From: Nannocystis punicea
GTDB lineage: Bacteria; Myxococcota_A; Polyangia; Nannocystales; Nannocystaceae
DNA: 64,000 nucleotides
Reading direction: 5' to 3'
NCBI RefSeq assembly: GCF_026965555.1
Contig: NZ_CP114040.1
Coordinates: forward strand, 6,510,001-6,574,000
Shown piece by piece: positions 15,906 to 23,731 of the stretch. The position numbers and the translations under genes were made by a program. Below the pieces are notes generated by a model that ran no database searches, was not told the origin of the DNA, and was given only the letters and a program-made list of their open reading frames with translations. The stretch's first letter is position 1; every line of letters starts with the position of its first letter.

Positions 15906-17009
15906 CTAGAAGTGGTAGTCGAGCCGGTACGGCACGCAGGCCAGCATCTCCGGGTTGTCGACCTTGATCCACACCTTGGCCGAGTCGTCGAGCCCCGTGC
16001 AGTTCAGCCCCGGCGACACCGTCCCCAGCCCGCAGCAGCCTTTCTGGCCCATCGGCGCGGTGTCGGGCGTGTCGTTGGCCCCGCACGTCACCGACGTCGT
16101 GCCGTTGTCGCACTGCAGGTACACACACAACCTGCCGGCGTCGTTCTCGGCCACCAGGGTGCGCGACGGGTCGACCATGTTGAGGAACGCGTCGACCCCG
16201 TTGAACGTGAACCAGTCGACGTCGGCGGCGCCCTTGATCGTCCCGCACGCGAACGACCCACTGGCGTCGGCGTCGGTGATCTCGCCCAGGCTGTGCGCGG
16301 TCGCCTGCGTCTCGTGCGGCTCGGAGCCGTAGTCCTCGCACGCGTCGGTCACCTCCTTGCACGCCTGGCAGCTCGCGTCGGAGTGGCAGAAGTTCGTCCC
16401 CATCGGCCCGCACGGGCTGTGCATCGGCTTGGCCGTGAACACCGGCTCGCCGGCCATGCAGGTGTCGATCGTGCAGTCGTTGTCGTCGTTCGGCAGATCG
16501 TCGTCGGCCGGCGTGTACTCCACCTGTCCCTGAAGACAGCCCGCCAGCTTGCAGTCACCCGTCGCCTGCGCCGGCGGATCGTCGGTCGGGATCTCCTTGG
16601 TCCCCCCGCCGCCGTCGCATACGGTCGCCCGGCAGTCCCCCGGCAGATCGTCGACGGGTGTCCCTTCGGCCAGGTTCATCGTCCCGCACATCCCCGCCTC
16701 GCAGGTCGGCGCCTGGCACGTCGGCGCCTGGCAGTCGTCCGCCGTCTCGCACTCCGCCGGCGCGCCCGTGGTCGGCGTCGTCGTCGTCGGCGTCGACATC
16801 GTCGTCGTCGTCGTCGTCCCGCCCGTCGTCGGCTCCGGCTCACTCGTCGTCGTCGTCGTCGGCGCCGTCGTCATCGACGCCCCGCCGGTGTCGGTCGACG
16901 CCTCCGTCGTCCCCTCGCTGACCCCGCCCGTGCTCGTCCCTGGCCCGCTGTCGCCGCAACCCCAGAGCCCGAGCGCCGCCACCACCGCGATCGTCCACGT
17001 CCCCCGCAT
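15906..17009 (-). CDS. Cys-rich surface lipoprotein with Thr-rich linker and PPC-like domain
   Basis: 367 residues from ATG 17009. The signal peptide MRGTWTIAVVAALGLWGC ends in a lipobox. A Thr/Gly/Ser linker with long Thr runs (about residues 25-85) leads to Cys-rich segments (ETADDCQAPTCQAPTCEAG, NDCTIDTCMAG) of the kind found in myxobacterial surface proteins. It then has a pre-peptidase C-terminal-like domain: EPHETQATAHSLGEI and KGAADVDWFTFNGVD, with CCGLGTVSPGLNC near the end. Function unknown; surface exposure is likely. An upstream in-frame extension is Arg-rich and overlaps the divergent btpA gene, so it is excluded. Confidence 0.78.
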   Translation of the reverse strand: MRGTWTIAVVAALGLWGCGDSGPGTSTGGVSEGTTEASTDTGGASMTTAPTTTTTSEPEPTTGGTTTTTTMSTPTTTTPTTGAPAECETADDCQAPTCQAPTCEAGMCGTMNLAEGTPVDDLPGDCRATVCDGGGGTKEIPTDDPPAQATGDCKLAGCLQGQVEYTPADDDLPNDDNDCTIDTCMAGEPVFTAKPMHSPCGPMGTNFCHSDASCQACKEVTDACEDYGSEPHETQATAHSLGEITDADASGSFACGTIKGAADVDWFTFNGVDAFLNMVDPSRTLVAENDAGRLCVYLQCDNGTTSVTCGANDTPDTAPMGQKGCCGLGTVSPGLNCTGLDDSAKVWIKVDNPEMLACVPYRLDYHF

Positions 17010-17262
17010 ACCGACCCCTCCTGCGTCCCACGCTATCGCCCTGGCGTGTGCGCCTGAAGTGCGGGCGATCACCGCCGGCCGGCGGCAGCCGCGATCGCGG
17101 CCGCGTGCGCTCGCCCGATCGCGGCCCCGCCCGACCCGGTTCCAACCTCCCCGCGACGCGACTCTGTCTCCAACTCCGCAGCGCAGCCCGCTGCGCACGC
17201 GCACGATCGTCGCCGTCGCTGCGACACGCTCGCGCTTCGAGATCGCTGCTACCTTCGCCGCC

Positions 17263-18051
17263 ATGCGCAGCCTCGTCGGCGTCTTGCACCTCCCGCCGCT
17301 CCCCGGCAGCCCGCGCAGCAGCGAGCCCGTCGCCGCGCTCGCCCGCGCAGTCGCCCGCGACGCCCGGGCCCTCGCCGCCGCCGGCTTCGACCTCGCCGTC
17401 GTCGAGAACTTCGGCGACGTCCCCTTCTTCAAGGGACATGTCCCTCCGGTCACGATCGCCGGCATCACCGCCTGCGCCCTCGCCGTGCGCGACGCCTGCC
17501 CCGACCTCGCCCTCGGCATCAACGTCCTGCGCAACGACGGCCTCGCCGCCGTCGCCATCGCCGTCGCCGTCGCCGCCGAGTGCGTGCGGATCAACGTGCT
17601 CTCGGGCGCCCGCGTCACCGATCAGGGCCTCGTCGAGGGTCAGGCCGCCGAGGTCCTCCGCCTGCGCCGCGAGCTCGGCCGGCCCGATCTCCAGATCTGG
17701 GCCGACGTCGCCGTCAAGCACTCGGCCCCCCTGGCCGCGCGCGACCTCGCCGACGAGACCCGCGACCTCGTCCAGCGCAGCCTCGCCGACGCCGTCCTCG
17801 TCACCGGCAGCGGCACCGGCGAGGCCGTCGACCCCGAGCACCTGCGACGCGTCCGGGCGGCCGCCGGCGGCGTCCCGCTCTACGTCGCCAGCGGCGCCAC
17901 CGAGGCCGCCCTGCCGGTCCTCGCGGGCCTGTCCGACGGCATCATCGTCGGCAGCGCCCTGCGGGCCGACGGCCGCGCCGGCGGCCCCGTCGACCCCGAG
18001 CGCGCCCGTCGCTTCGCCGCCGCTTACCGGGCCGCCCAGGCCCGCGCCTGA
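17263..18051 (+). CDS. BtpA/SgcQ family TIM-barrel protein
   Basis: 262 residues. It begins MRSLVGVLHLPPLPGSPRS and contains GFDLAVVENFGDVPFFKG, ALGINVLRNDG, CVRINVLSGARVTDQGLVEG, VLVTGSGTGEAVDPEHLRRV and LSDGIIVGSALRADGR, the full BtpA-family signature with the phosphate-binding loop in the last two. BtpA was named for photosystem I assembly in cyanobacteria, while SgcQ-like members are probable sugar or nucleoside enzymes; the role here is unknown. Start ATG 17263 is well supported by homology. Its 3' end is followed by two tRNA genes on the opposite strand. Confidence 0.87.
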   Translation: MRSLVGVLHLPPLPGSPRSSEPVAALARAVARDARALAAAGFDLAVVENFGDVPFFKGHVPPVTIAGITACALAVRDACPDLALGINVLRNDGLAAVAIAVAVAAECVRINVLSGARVTDQGLVEGQAAEVLRLRRELGRPDLQIWADVAVKHSAPLAARDLADETRDLVQRSLADAVLVTGSGTGEAVDPEHLRRVRAAAGGVPLYVASGATEAALPVLAGLSDGIIVGSALRADGRAGGPVDPERARRFAAAYRAAQARA

Positions 18052-18074
18052 CCCACGGCCGGGCGCGGACACGA

Positions 18075-18148
18075 CGCGCCCACCAGGATTCGAACCTGGG
18101 ACCCTCGGCTTAGAAGGCCGATGCTCTATCCAACTGAGCTATGGGCGC
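18075..18148 (-). tRNA. tRNA-Arg (TCT anticodon)
   Basis: On the minus strand the acceptor stem GCGCCCA pairs with TGGGCGC. The D arm is GCTCAGTTGGATAGAGC, the anticodon arm TCGGC-CTTCTAA-GCCGA gives anticodon TCT, and the T arm is CCAGG-TTCGAAT-CCTGG. The discriminator is G and the CCA tail is not encoded. It reads AGA codons, rare in this GC-rich genome. Confidence 0.95.
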
Positions 18149-18200
18149 CGGGCCTGGGAAGGCCGTGGAACCGGCCCCGAAGGGCCGATAAACGAGAAAT

Positions 18201-18277
18201 TGGTCGGGGCGAGAGGATTCGAACCTCCGGCATCCTGCACCCAAAGCAGGCGCGCTACCAGACTGCGCTACGCCCCG
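18201..18277 (-). tRNA. tRNA-Pro (TGG anticodon)
   Basis: On the minus strand the acceptor stem CGGGGCG pairs with CGCCCCG. The anticodon arm CCTGC-TTTGGGT-GCAGG gives anticodon TGG and the T arm contains GGTTCGAATCC. The 3' CCA is encoded (TGG at 18201-18203 on the plus strand). It lies 52 bp upstream of tRNA-Arg in the same direction, so they are probably co-transcribed. Confidence 0.95.
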
Positions 18278-19092
18278 AGCGGCCCCGGACCATACACGAC
18301 CCCCGGGCCGCGATCCAGCGCTCCGAACCACCGTCCGCCGACCTCTGCGCCGCGGACCTTCGCCGATCGTCCTCCGCCCGCCGCGCCCGCTCGCCTGCGA
18401 CCCCCACCGTCTCGCCAGGCCGCCTCCCTCGTCTGCGTGAGGGCGACCCGGCCGCGGCAGATCCGCGGCGATCGCTTGCGAGGCGAGGCAGCGTCGCCGC
18501 CGCACGGGTCCGCCCGTGCGAGCGCCGCACGCTCGCAGCACTCGCCGCCTCTGTCCGCCCGTGCGAGCCCACCGAACCGTCCCGGGCGACTCTCGCCGCG
18601 CTGAGCCTTTCCGCAGCGCTCGTCCGCCCGCGCGATCGACCAGGCCCGGAAGCTCTCACCCCACTCTTCTTCAGCACGAGCACTTGCCGCCTCTCGCCCG
18701 CCCGCGTGATCGGCCGGACTCTCCGGGAGCTTCCCCGCACTCGACCCCCAGCGCTCGCCGCCTCTCGCCGCGCGGGCGACCGGGCTCTCCGGGAGCTGCC
18801 TCTCACCCGAGCGACCGGACGCCGAGAGCTCTCCCGCGCTCGACCTCGGCGCTCGCCCGACGGCGAACCCGAGCGACATCACCTTGCGTCGCCGCAACGT
18901 TCGCTACGACCCTCCCCCGGCTGCGGTGTGCTGGGGAAGTTCGCCACTTCATCGCGATCGGATCCGCTGGCCAGGCGCGACAAGGGCGCGGGCCACGAGT
19001 GAACCGACGAGCCACGCAGCGCCCCCCCCTCACTCCGCAGCGTCGCTACCCGCTGCGGCGCAGCAGCTCAACAAACATCACTGCTCGCGGCC
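18278..19092. repeat. Gap with degenerate ~71-bp tandem repeats
   Basis: No gene supported over about 800 bp; open frames here are Arg/Pro/Ser-rich composition artefacts. A unit beginning CTCGCCGCCTCT or close variants recurs at about 18541, 18612, 18683 and 18754, a 71-bp spacing. Each is followed by CCGCCCG-rich sequence, a GATCGNCC block and CTCCGGGAGCT. A tRNA promoter should lie just above 18277 but no clear -10/-35 is visible. Confidence 0.5.
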
Positions 19093-19746
19093 TCAGCCGG
19101 CCAGCACCGTCGGCAGCGCCGCCAGCAGCTGGGCAGTCGCCCGCCCGCGGTGGGACTGCGCGTTCTTCTCCGCCGGCGGCAGCTCGGCCGACGAGCGGGC
19201 GCTGCCGTCCGGCCAGAAGTACGGGTCGTAGCCGAACCCCCCGGAGCCGCGGGGCGTCGTCCGCACCTCGCCGTCCCAGCGGCCCGTGAACAGGCGCACC
19301 GCCCCGTCCGCCTCCGGCAGCGCCGCCCCATCGACCCGCGTCAGCGCCAGCACGCACAGGTAATGCGCCGGCGAGCGCTCCAGCCCGCGCGCGCGCAGCT
19401 CCGCCACCAGGCGGGCGTTGTTCGCCGCGTCGTCCGCCTGCGGCCCTGCGAAGTAGGCCGAATCGACCCCTGGCGCCCCGTCCAGCGCCGCCACGCAGAT
19501 CCCCGAGTCGTCGGCCAGCACCAGGGTCGACCCCGGCTCGCCGCGGCTGCGCAGCCACTCTGCGATCCCCAGCGCCTTGAGCCGCGCGTGCGCCTCGAAG
19601 CTGCCCTGGTCCTCCGCGATCGCCGGCGCCGGCCCGAGCGAGCGGGCCGAGCAGACCGACAGCGGCAGGCCGGCCGCGCGCACGATCGCCGCCAGCTCCG
19701 TCACCTTGTGCGGGTTCCCGGTCGCCAGCACCAGCCTTCGGGACAT
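19093..19746 (-). CDS. rdgB: Non-canonical purine NTP pyrophosphatase (RdgB/HAM1 family)
   Basis: 217 residues. It hydrolyses dITP, ITP and XTP to monophosphates, keeping deaminated purines out of DNA. MSRRLVLATGNPHKVTELAAI is the family N-terminus. VLADDSGICVAALDGAPGVDSA, AHYLCVLALTR, FTGRWDGEV, GGFGYDPYFWPDG and SHRGRATAQLL follow in the expected order. ATG 19746 has GGAAGG 7 nt upstream and suits the family; an earlier in-frame ATG at 19770 would add eight residues. The start codon is inside a CATG-N10-CCTG hairpin-repeat pair (19744 and 19758). It follows rph by about 30 bp. Confidence 0.92.
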   Translation of the reverse strand: MSRRLVLATGNPHKVTELAAIVRAAGLPLSVCSARSLGPAPAIAEDQGSFEAHARLKALGIAEWLRSRGEPGSTLVLADDSGICVAALDGAPGVDSAYFAGPQADDAANNARLVAELRARGLERSPAHYLCVLALTRVDGAALPEADGAVRLFTGRWDGEVRTTPRGSGGFGYDPYFWPDGSARSSAELPPAEKNAQSHRGRATAQLLAALPTVLAG

Positions 19747-19778
19747 GTCCGAACCTTCCTGCGCGATCATCTACGAAC

Positions 19779-20525
19779 TCACGATCCTGCCTGTTCAGCC
19801 ACCTTCGCCAGCGCCGCGTGCTGGCCGGCGAACAGCGAGGCGATGCCTGACTCGGCCAGGTCGAGCATGCGCGACAACGTCGGCCGGTCGAACCCGCCGC
19901 GCTCGCCGGTGCCCTGGATCTCGACCAGCCCGCCGCGCTCGAGCATCACCACGTTGCAGTCGACCACTGCCTGGCTGTCCTCCACGTAAGCCAGGTCGAG
20001 CATCGGCACCTCCGCGTCGGCGGCGGGCAGCGGGCACACCCCGACCGAGACCGCCGCCACCAGCGCCCGCACCGGGTCGGCGGTCAGCACTCCTTCGCGC
20101 TGCAGCGCCCGCACGGCCAGCGCCAGCGCCACCATCCCGCCGGTGATCGCCGCTGTCCGGGTCCCGCCGTCGGCCTCGATCACGTCGCAGTCGACCGTCA
20201 GCGCCACCGGCCCTTGCGGACCAACCAGCTTCTCGAGGTCGATCGCCGCCCGCAGCGAGCGGCCGATGAGCCGCTGGATCTCCTTCGCGCGGCCGTCGGG
20301 CTCGCGTCGACCGCGGGGCCTGACCGCGCCGGGGAGCATCGCGTACTCGGCGGTCACCCAGCCGCCCTGGGTCAGCCAGCCGGGCGGCTTGGCCTCGCGG
20401 CTGGCGGTGCAGATCACCCGCGTGCGGCCGGTCGCCACCAGCACCGAGCCGAGGGCCGAGCCGATGAAGCCGGGCTCGAGGGAGAAGGGACGTAATTGGT
20501 CGAGGGCGCGGCCGTCGTGGCGCAT
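19779..20525 (-). CDS. rph: Ribonuclease PH
   Basis: 248 residues. A phosphorolytic 3'-5' exoribonuclease that trims tRNA 3' ends. The N-terminus MRHDGRALDQLRPFSLEPGF is canonical. SALGSVLVATGRTRVICTAS, GWLTQGGWVTAEYAMLPGAV, RAKEIQRLIGRSLRAAIDL, LTVDCDVIEADGGTRTAAI and VDCNVVMLERGGLVEIQGTGE cover the full length. The rph-rdgB order is a common bacterial pairing. The coding strand has AGGGTGAG just before the ATG. Confidence 0.95.
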   Translation of the reverse strand: MRHDGRALDQLRPFSLEPGFIGSALGSVLVATGRTRVICTASREAKPPGWLTQGGWVTAEYAMLPGAVRPRGRREPDGRAKEIQRLIGRSLRAAIDLEKLVGPQGPVALTVDCDVIEADGGTRTAAITGGMVALALAVRALQREGVLTADPVRALVAAVSVGVCPLPAADAEVPMLDLAYVEDSQAVVDCNVVMLERGGLVEIQGTGERGGFDRPTLSRMLDLAESGIASLFAGQHAALAKVAEQAGS

Positions 20526-20640
20526 GTCTCACCCTAGCAAAACCGTGGGGTGCTTCGCCTGTGCAGGCCCGTGATGCGCCGTGCGAGGGAGCACCGACGA
20601 CTGTCCGGCGCCTGGAGAAAACAGGCCCTTAAAAACAAGG

Positions 20641-20681
20641 CCCTTAAAAAACAAGGCGAGGTGCCATCCTGGCGCCTCGCC
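20641..20681 (-). terminator. Rho-independent terminator of the small Lys/Glu/Pro lipoprotein gene
   Basis: On the minus strand GGCGAGGCGCC and GGCACCTCGCC form an 11-bp stem (one G-U pair) with a short loop, followed by a T-rich tract (complement of 20644-20653, TTGTTTTTT). It lies about 32 bp past the stop codon at 20713. A direct repeat GGCCCTTAAAAA(A)CAA lies in the tail region. Confidence 0.8.
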
Positions 20682-20712
20682 GTGTCTTGCTTGGTGGCTG
20701 AGAAGAGGCTGA

Positions 20713-20976
20713 TTACTTGCCGGCCTCGGGAGCGGGCGCCGGAGCGGCAGCGCCACCGGGGGCCGGGGCGGCCGGATCGGCCGGCTTGGCGTCCTCGGGC
20801 TTGGCCTCCGGCTTCGCCTCGACGGGCTTCGGGGTCTCGACCGTCTTCGTGGTCTCGGTCTTGGTCTCGACCTTCTTCTCTTCCTTCTTCTCTTCCTTCT
20901 TGGCGTCCCCGCCGCAAGCCGGGAGGGACAGGGACATCGCGGCGAGGGCCGCAAGGACGATCTTGGTGTGCTTCAT
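20713..20976 (-). CDS. Small Lys/Glu/Pro-rich lipoprotein
   Basis: 87 residues. The signal peptide MKHTKIVLAALAAMSLSLPAC ends in a lipobox, followed by GGDAKKEEKKEEKK and KTETTKTVETPKPVE-type low-complexity repeats ending in an Ala/Pro tail. Such short lipoproteins may act as periplasmic spacers or envelope tethers, but no function is known. ATG 20976 has AGGAG about 8 nt upstream on the coding strand. Longer in-frame extension is not credible. It has its own terminator, so it is probably monocistronic and well expressed. It is divergent from the fatty-acid oxidation gene. Confidence 0.8.
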   Translation of the reverse strand: MKHTKIVLAALAAMSLSLPACGGDAKKEEKKEEKKVETKTETTKTVETPKPVEAKPEAKPEDAKPADPAAPAPGGAAAPAPAPEAGK

Positions 20977-21258
20977 GGCGGTTCTCCTACGTGCCTTGAT
21001 CGTGGGTTCGATCGAGTCGTGAACGGCACTGTAGTCCGATCGCCGCCAATTCGGCAACGATCGAGAGAAAACCGCGGCGCCTGGCGCGCAAGCGGGCGAA
21101 CACCCGCTATATAGAAGATCCGAGGGCACAGGCCTGGATGGCCGCGAAGCGGGCGGCAGATGGCACATGACGGCGAATACACAATTCGTCCGGGGCGTGG
21201 GAAACCTCAACCTAAACCGCGCTCGGGCCGTCGCCGACGCCTTTTATGCTCCCGGCCC

Positions 21259-23331
21259 ATGGAAAACGCGCGCGATCCCTCGGTAGCAGCCATCTTTCAG
21301 CCTGACGGGGGTCCGCCGCGGGCCCTGCTCGTCGCCGGCTGCTGCGGCAACGTCGGTTTCGGCAAGCTCGGACAGCTCGCGCGCATCCTCGCTCGCCACG
21401 GCGTCCCTGTCATCGCCCTCGATCTGTCGCCCGCCGTCGAGCAGGTCGCGGCCAGGCTCGCCGAGCAGTTCGCCCCGCGCGTCGCCCCGGCCGAGATCGA
21501 GGCCATCACCAGGGCCATCATCCCGATCCGCGGCGGCATCGCCGACATCCCGGCCGACCTCAAGATCGGCCTCGTGTTCGAGGCCGTGCCCGAGCGCCTC
21601 GACATCAAGAAGCCGCTCTACGCCGCGATCCGGGCCCGCGATCCCGAGGCCCTGATCTTCTCGGCCACCAGCGGCTTCACCACCCGGCACCTCTTCGACG
21701 GCCTCCCGGGCGCCGATCGCTGCGGCGTCCTGCACCCGTTCTTCCCGCACCTCACCAACAAGCTGTGGGAGCTGCCCGAGCAGGGCGCGGTGACCAGCCC
21801 GGCCACGCTCAAGCAGATCCGGGCCTTCTTGGGCCGCGCCGGCATGACCCTGATCTCGGTCGGCGACGTGCCGAGCTTCGCCGCCGATCGCCTGTTCTGC
21901 GGGATGATGCTCGAGGCCGTGCGGATCCACGAGAGCACCGGCCTCAGCCCGGCGCAGATCGACGACGCCTGCAAGCAGTTGCTCGGCACCTCGCCGTTCT
22001 TCGTCCACAACCTGATCCGCGGCGCCAACGGCCTGTCGGCCCACTGCATGGAGCTCATGCGCGAGGAGGTCGACAGCACCCTCTACGCCATCCCCGACGC
22101 CTGGCAGCCGTACATCGCCGACCCCGGCAAGCAGTGGCCCTACGAGCGCGGCCAGAAGTGCCCGCCCGAGGGCGTCGCCACCGTCCGCGCGCGCATGTTC
22201 GGCATGTTGTTCGCCCTCACCGCGCGCATGCTCGCCCACGGCATCGTCACCGCCGACGCCCTCAACTACCTCGCCGAAAAAGCGCTCGCCTTCCGCGAGG
22301 GTCCGCCGGCGCTGATCGCCGCCCTCGGCCTCGAGCAGGCCGCCGAGCTGACGCGCGCCTTCCTCGTCGAGCAGCGGATCACCCGCGCCGACGAGGTCGC
22401 TCCTCTCGACGTGTTCTCGCGGACAGGTCGCGGAGAACATGTCGGATGGGACAGCATCTACGTCGGCCGCAGCGTCAGCGGCGGCGTCGGCCTGGTCTCG
22501 CTCAAGCGCTCGACCCTCGGCCACACCTTGCTGGCCGAGTTCGGGCGGGCCGTCGACGCCCTGCAGGCCGACCCGGCCGTCGAGGCGATCGTCGTCGCCC
22601 CTGACGGCCTCTACAACCGCGACTTCGGCCACGGCGCCGACATCGGCGCGTTCGTCCCCGTCCTCGGCAAGCGGGACGCCGCCCTCGCCCTGATCCAGGG
22701 CTGGAAGGCCGCCCTGGCCAAGCTGCGGGCCGGCAAGCCCACCGTCGCCGCGATCGTCGGCCGCGCGCTCGGCGGCGGCATGGAGCTGGCCAGCTCGTGC
22801 CACGCGCGGATCGCCGGCGAGGGCGCGGTGATCGCCCAGCCCGAGCCGACCGTCGGCGTCATCCCCGGCCTCGGCGGCTGCCACCTGCTCCACCGCAGCA
22901 GCGCCCCCGAGCACTACGCCGCCCTCAACGAGCTGCTGCTGACCGGCAAGAGCATCAACGCCGCCCGCGCGCGCGAGCTCGGCCTCGTCAGCTCGGTCGT
23001 CCCCGTCCGCGACCTCCCGCGCGCCAGCGGCGAGTACGCCCTCGCCCTGGCCCGAGGGACAGCTCCGCTCCCGCCGTTCCGCACCGGCCCCGCCGAGGTC
23101 CAGGTCGACCGCGGCGTCGATCCCCGCAACGAGCAGGGCGTCGTCCTCGACGCCGAGCTGCGGGACCTCCTCGCCCGCACGATCGAGGACACAGGCGCCC
23201 TCGACGTCGCCGCCGCCGGCGCGCTCGAGGAGCAGCGCGCCGCCGACAGCCTGTGCCAGTCGGCCGCCCGCGTCGGCGTCACCGCCATGAGCCGCGGCAA
23301 GCCGCCCGTGTTCGAGCACCCGCTCGCCTGA
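21259..23331 (+). CDS. Fusion: 3-hydroxyacyl-CoA dehydrogenase plus enoyl-CoA hydratase/isomerase
   Basis: 690 residues. The N-terminal half is a 3-hydroxyacyl-CoA dehydrogenase-like NAD domain (LLVAGCCGNVGFGKLGQLA, then LVFEAVPERLDIKKPL and VLHPFFPHLTNKLWELP, where the family has its catalytic His) plus helical domain (FAADRLFCGMMLEAVRIHES). The C-terminal half is a crotonase domain with IVGRALGGGMELASSCHARI. This order is the reverse of FadB. The dinucleotide loop is Cys-Cys-Gly rather than the usual Gly-x-Gly, so activity is uncertain. A CAGG/CATG repeat pair (22424, 22438) sits at the domain junction. It would act in beta-oxidation-like CoA chemistry. Confidence 0.8.
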   Translation: MENARDPSVAAIFQPDGGPPRALLVAGCCGNVGFGKLGQLARILARHGVPVIALDLSPAVEQVAARLAEQFAPRVAPAEIEAITRAIIPIRGGIADIPADLKIGLVFEAVPERLDIKKPLYAAIRARDPEALIFSATSGFTTRHLFDGLPGADRCGVLHPFFPHLTNKLWELPEQGAVTSPATLKQIRAFLGRAGMTLISVGDVPSFAADRLFCGMMLEAVRIHESTGLSPAQIDDACKQLLGTSPFFVHNLIRGANGLSAHCMELMREEVDSTLYAIPDAWQPYIADPGKQWPYERGQKCPPEGVATVRARMFGMLFALTARMLAHGIVTADALNYLAEKALAFREGPPALIAALGLEQAAELTRAFLVEQRITRADEVAPLDVFSRTGRGEHVGWDSIYVGRSVSGGVGLVSLKRSTLGHTLLAEFGRAVDALQADPAVEAIVVAPDGLYNRDFGHGADIGAFVPVLGKRDAALALIQGWKAALAKLRAGKPTVAAIVGRALGGGMELASSCHARIAGEGAVIAQPEPTVGVIPGLGGCHLLHRSSAPEHYAALNELLLTGKSINAARARELGLVSSVVPVRDLPRASGEYALALARGTAPLPPFRTGPAEVQVDRGVDPRNEQGVVLDAELRDLLARTIEDTGALDVAAAGALEEQRAADSLCQSAARVGVTAMSRGKPPVFEHPLA
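22424..22441. repeat. Phased repeat pair at a domain junction
   Basis: CAGG 22424 and CATG 22438 are 14 nt apart, located in frame between the dehydrogenase and crotonase halves of the fusion protein (encodes TGRGEHV). Confidence 0.5.
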
Positions 23332-23337
23332 GCCCTC

Positions 23338-23365
23338 GCGAGGCGCGAAAAACCTCGCGCCTCGC
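23338..23365 (+). terminator. Terminator-like perfect hairpin after the CoA fusion gene
   Basis: GCGAGGCGCGA (23338-23348) and TCGCGCCTCGC (23355-23365) form a perfect 11-bp stem with a 6-nt loop, 7 nt past the stop codon. No T tract follows, so it may act with Rho or as a 3' stabilising structure rather than as an intrinsic terminator. Confidence 0.5.
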
Positions 23366-23731
23366 CTCTCCGTGCCCGCCTGCACCTCGGCCGCGTCGGC
23401 ATCACCGCAGTGAGCCGATGGCGGGCCGCCCGCATGAACCCGGGAGGCGCGAGACCTCGCGCCCTTCGTCGCGGATCGTCCGCTGCACCTCCGCGAGGCA
23501 GCCGCAGCCGCGTCGATGCACCTCGCCGAGCTGCGCCTCGACGCGAAGCGTCGCCGCGAATCACTCGCACCGGTCGCTCCGCGATCGCGTGCACATGCAC
23601 CCGGCGCCCATGCACCGCGTGCGCAGACGGGCAGCCCGCGCGCCCGCGAGCGCGGGCCCGCCGGCGCACGGCCTCGAGCCCGCCTTCGCCTCGATCCGCC
23701 GCGCGTCGCCTCGCGTATCCTCGCCCGACGC
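23366..23731. other. Gap before the TonB receptor, no gene seen
   Basis: About 365 bp of GC-rich sequence with scattered short echoes of GAGGCGCGAGACCTCGCGC-like inverted repeats (for example around 23450-23465) related to the hairpin at 23338. No promoter or regulatory box is recognisable. The in-frame upstream extension of the receptor here is Arg/Pro/Ala-rich and not credible protein. Confidence 0.4.

Noticed and set aside
17437..17454. CATG/CACG pair in the BtpA-family gene as an inserted array
   Set aside because: The encoded residues (FFKGHVPPVT) look like native conserved BtpA sequence, so the 14-nt match is more likely coincidence than insertion.
18516..19289. A 257-codon gene downstream of the tRNAs
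   Set aside because: Composition-driven frame across the 71-bp repeats that also runs into the 3' end of rdgB on the other strand.
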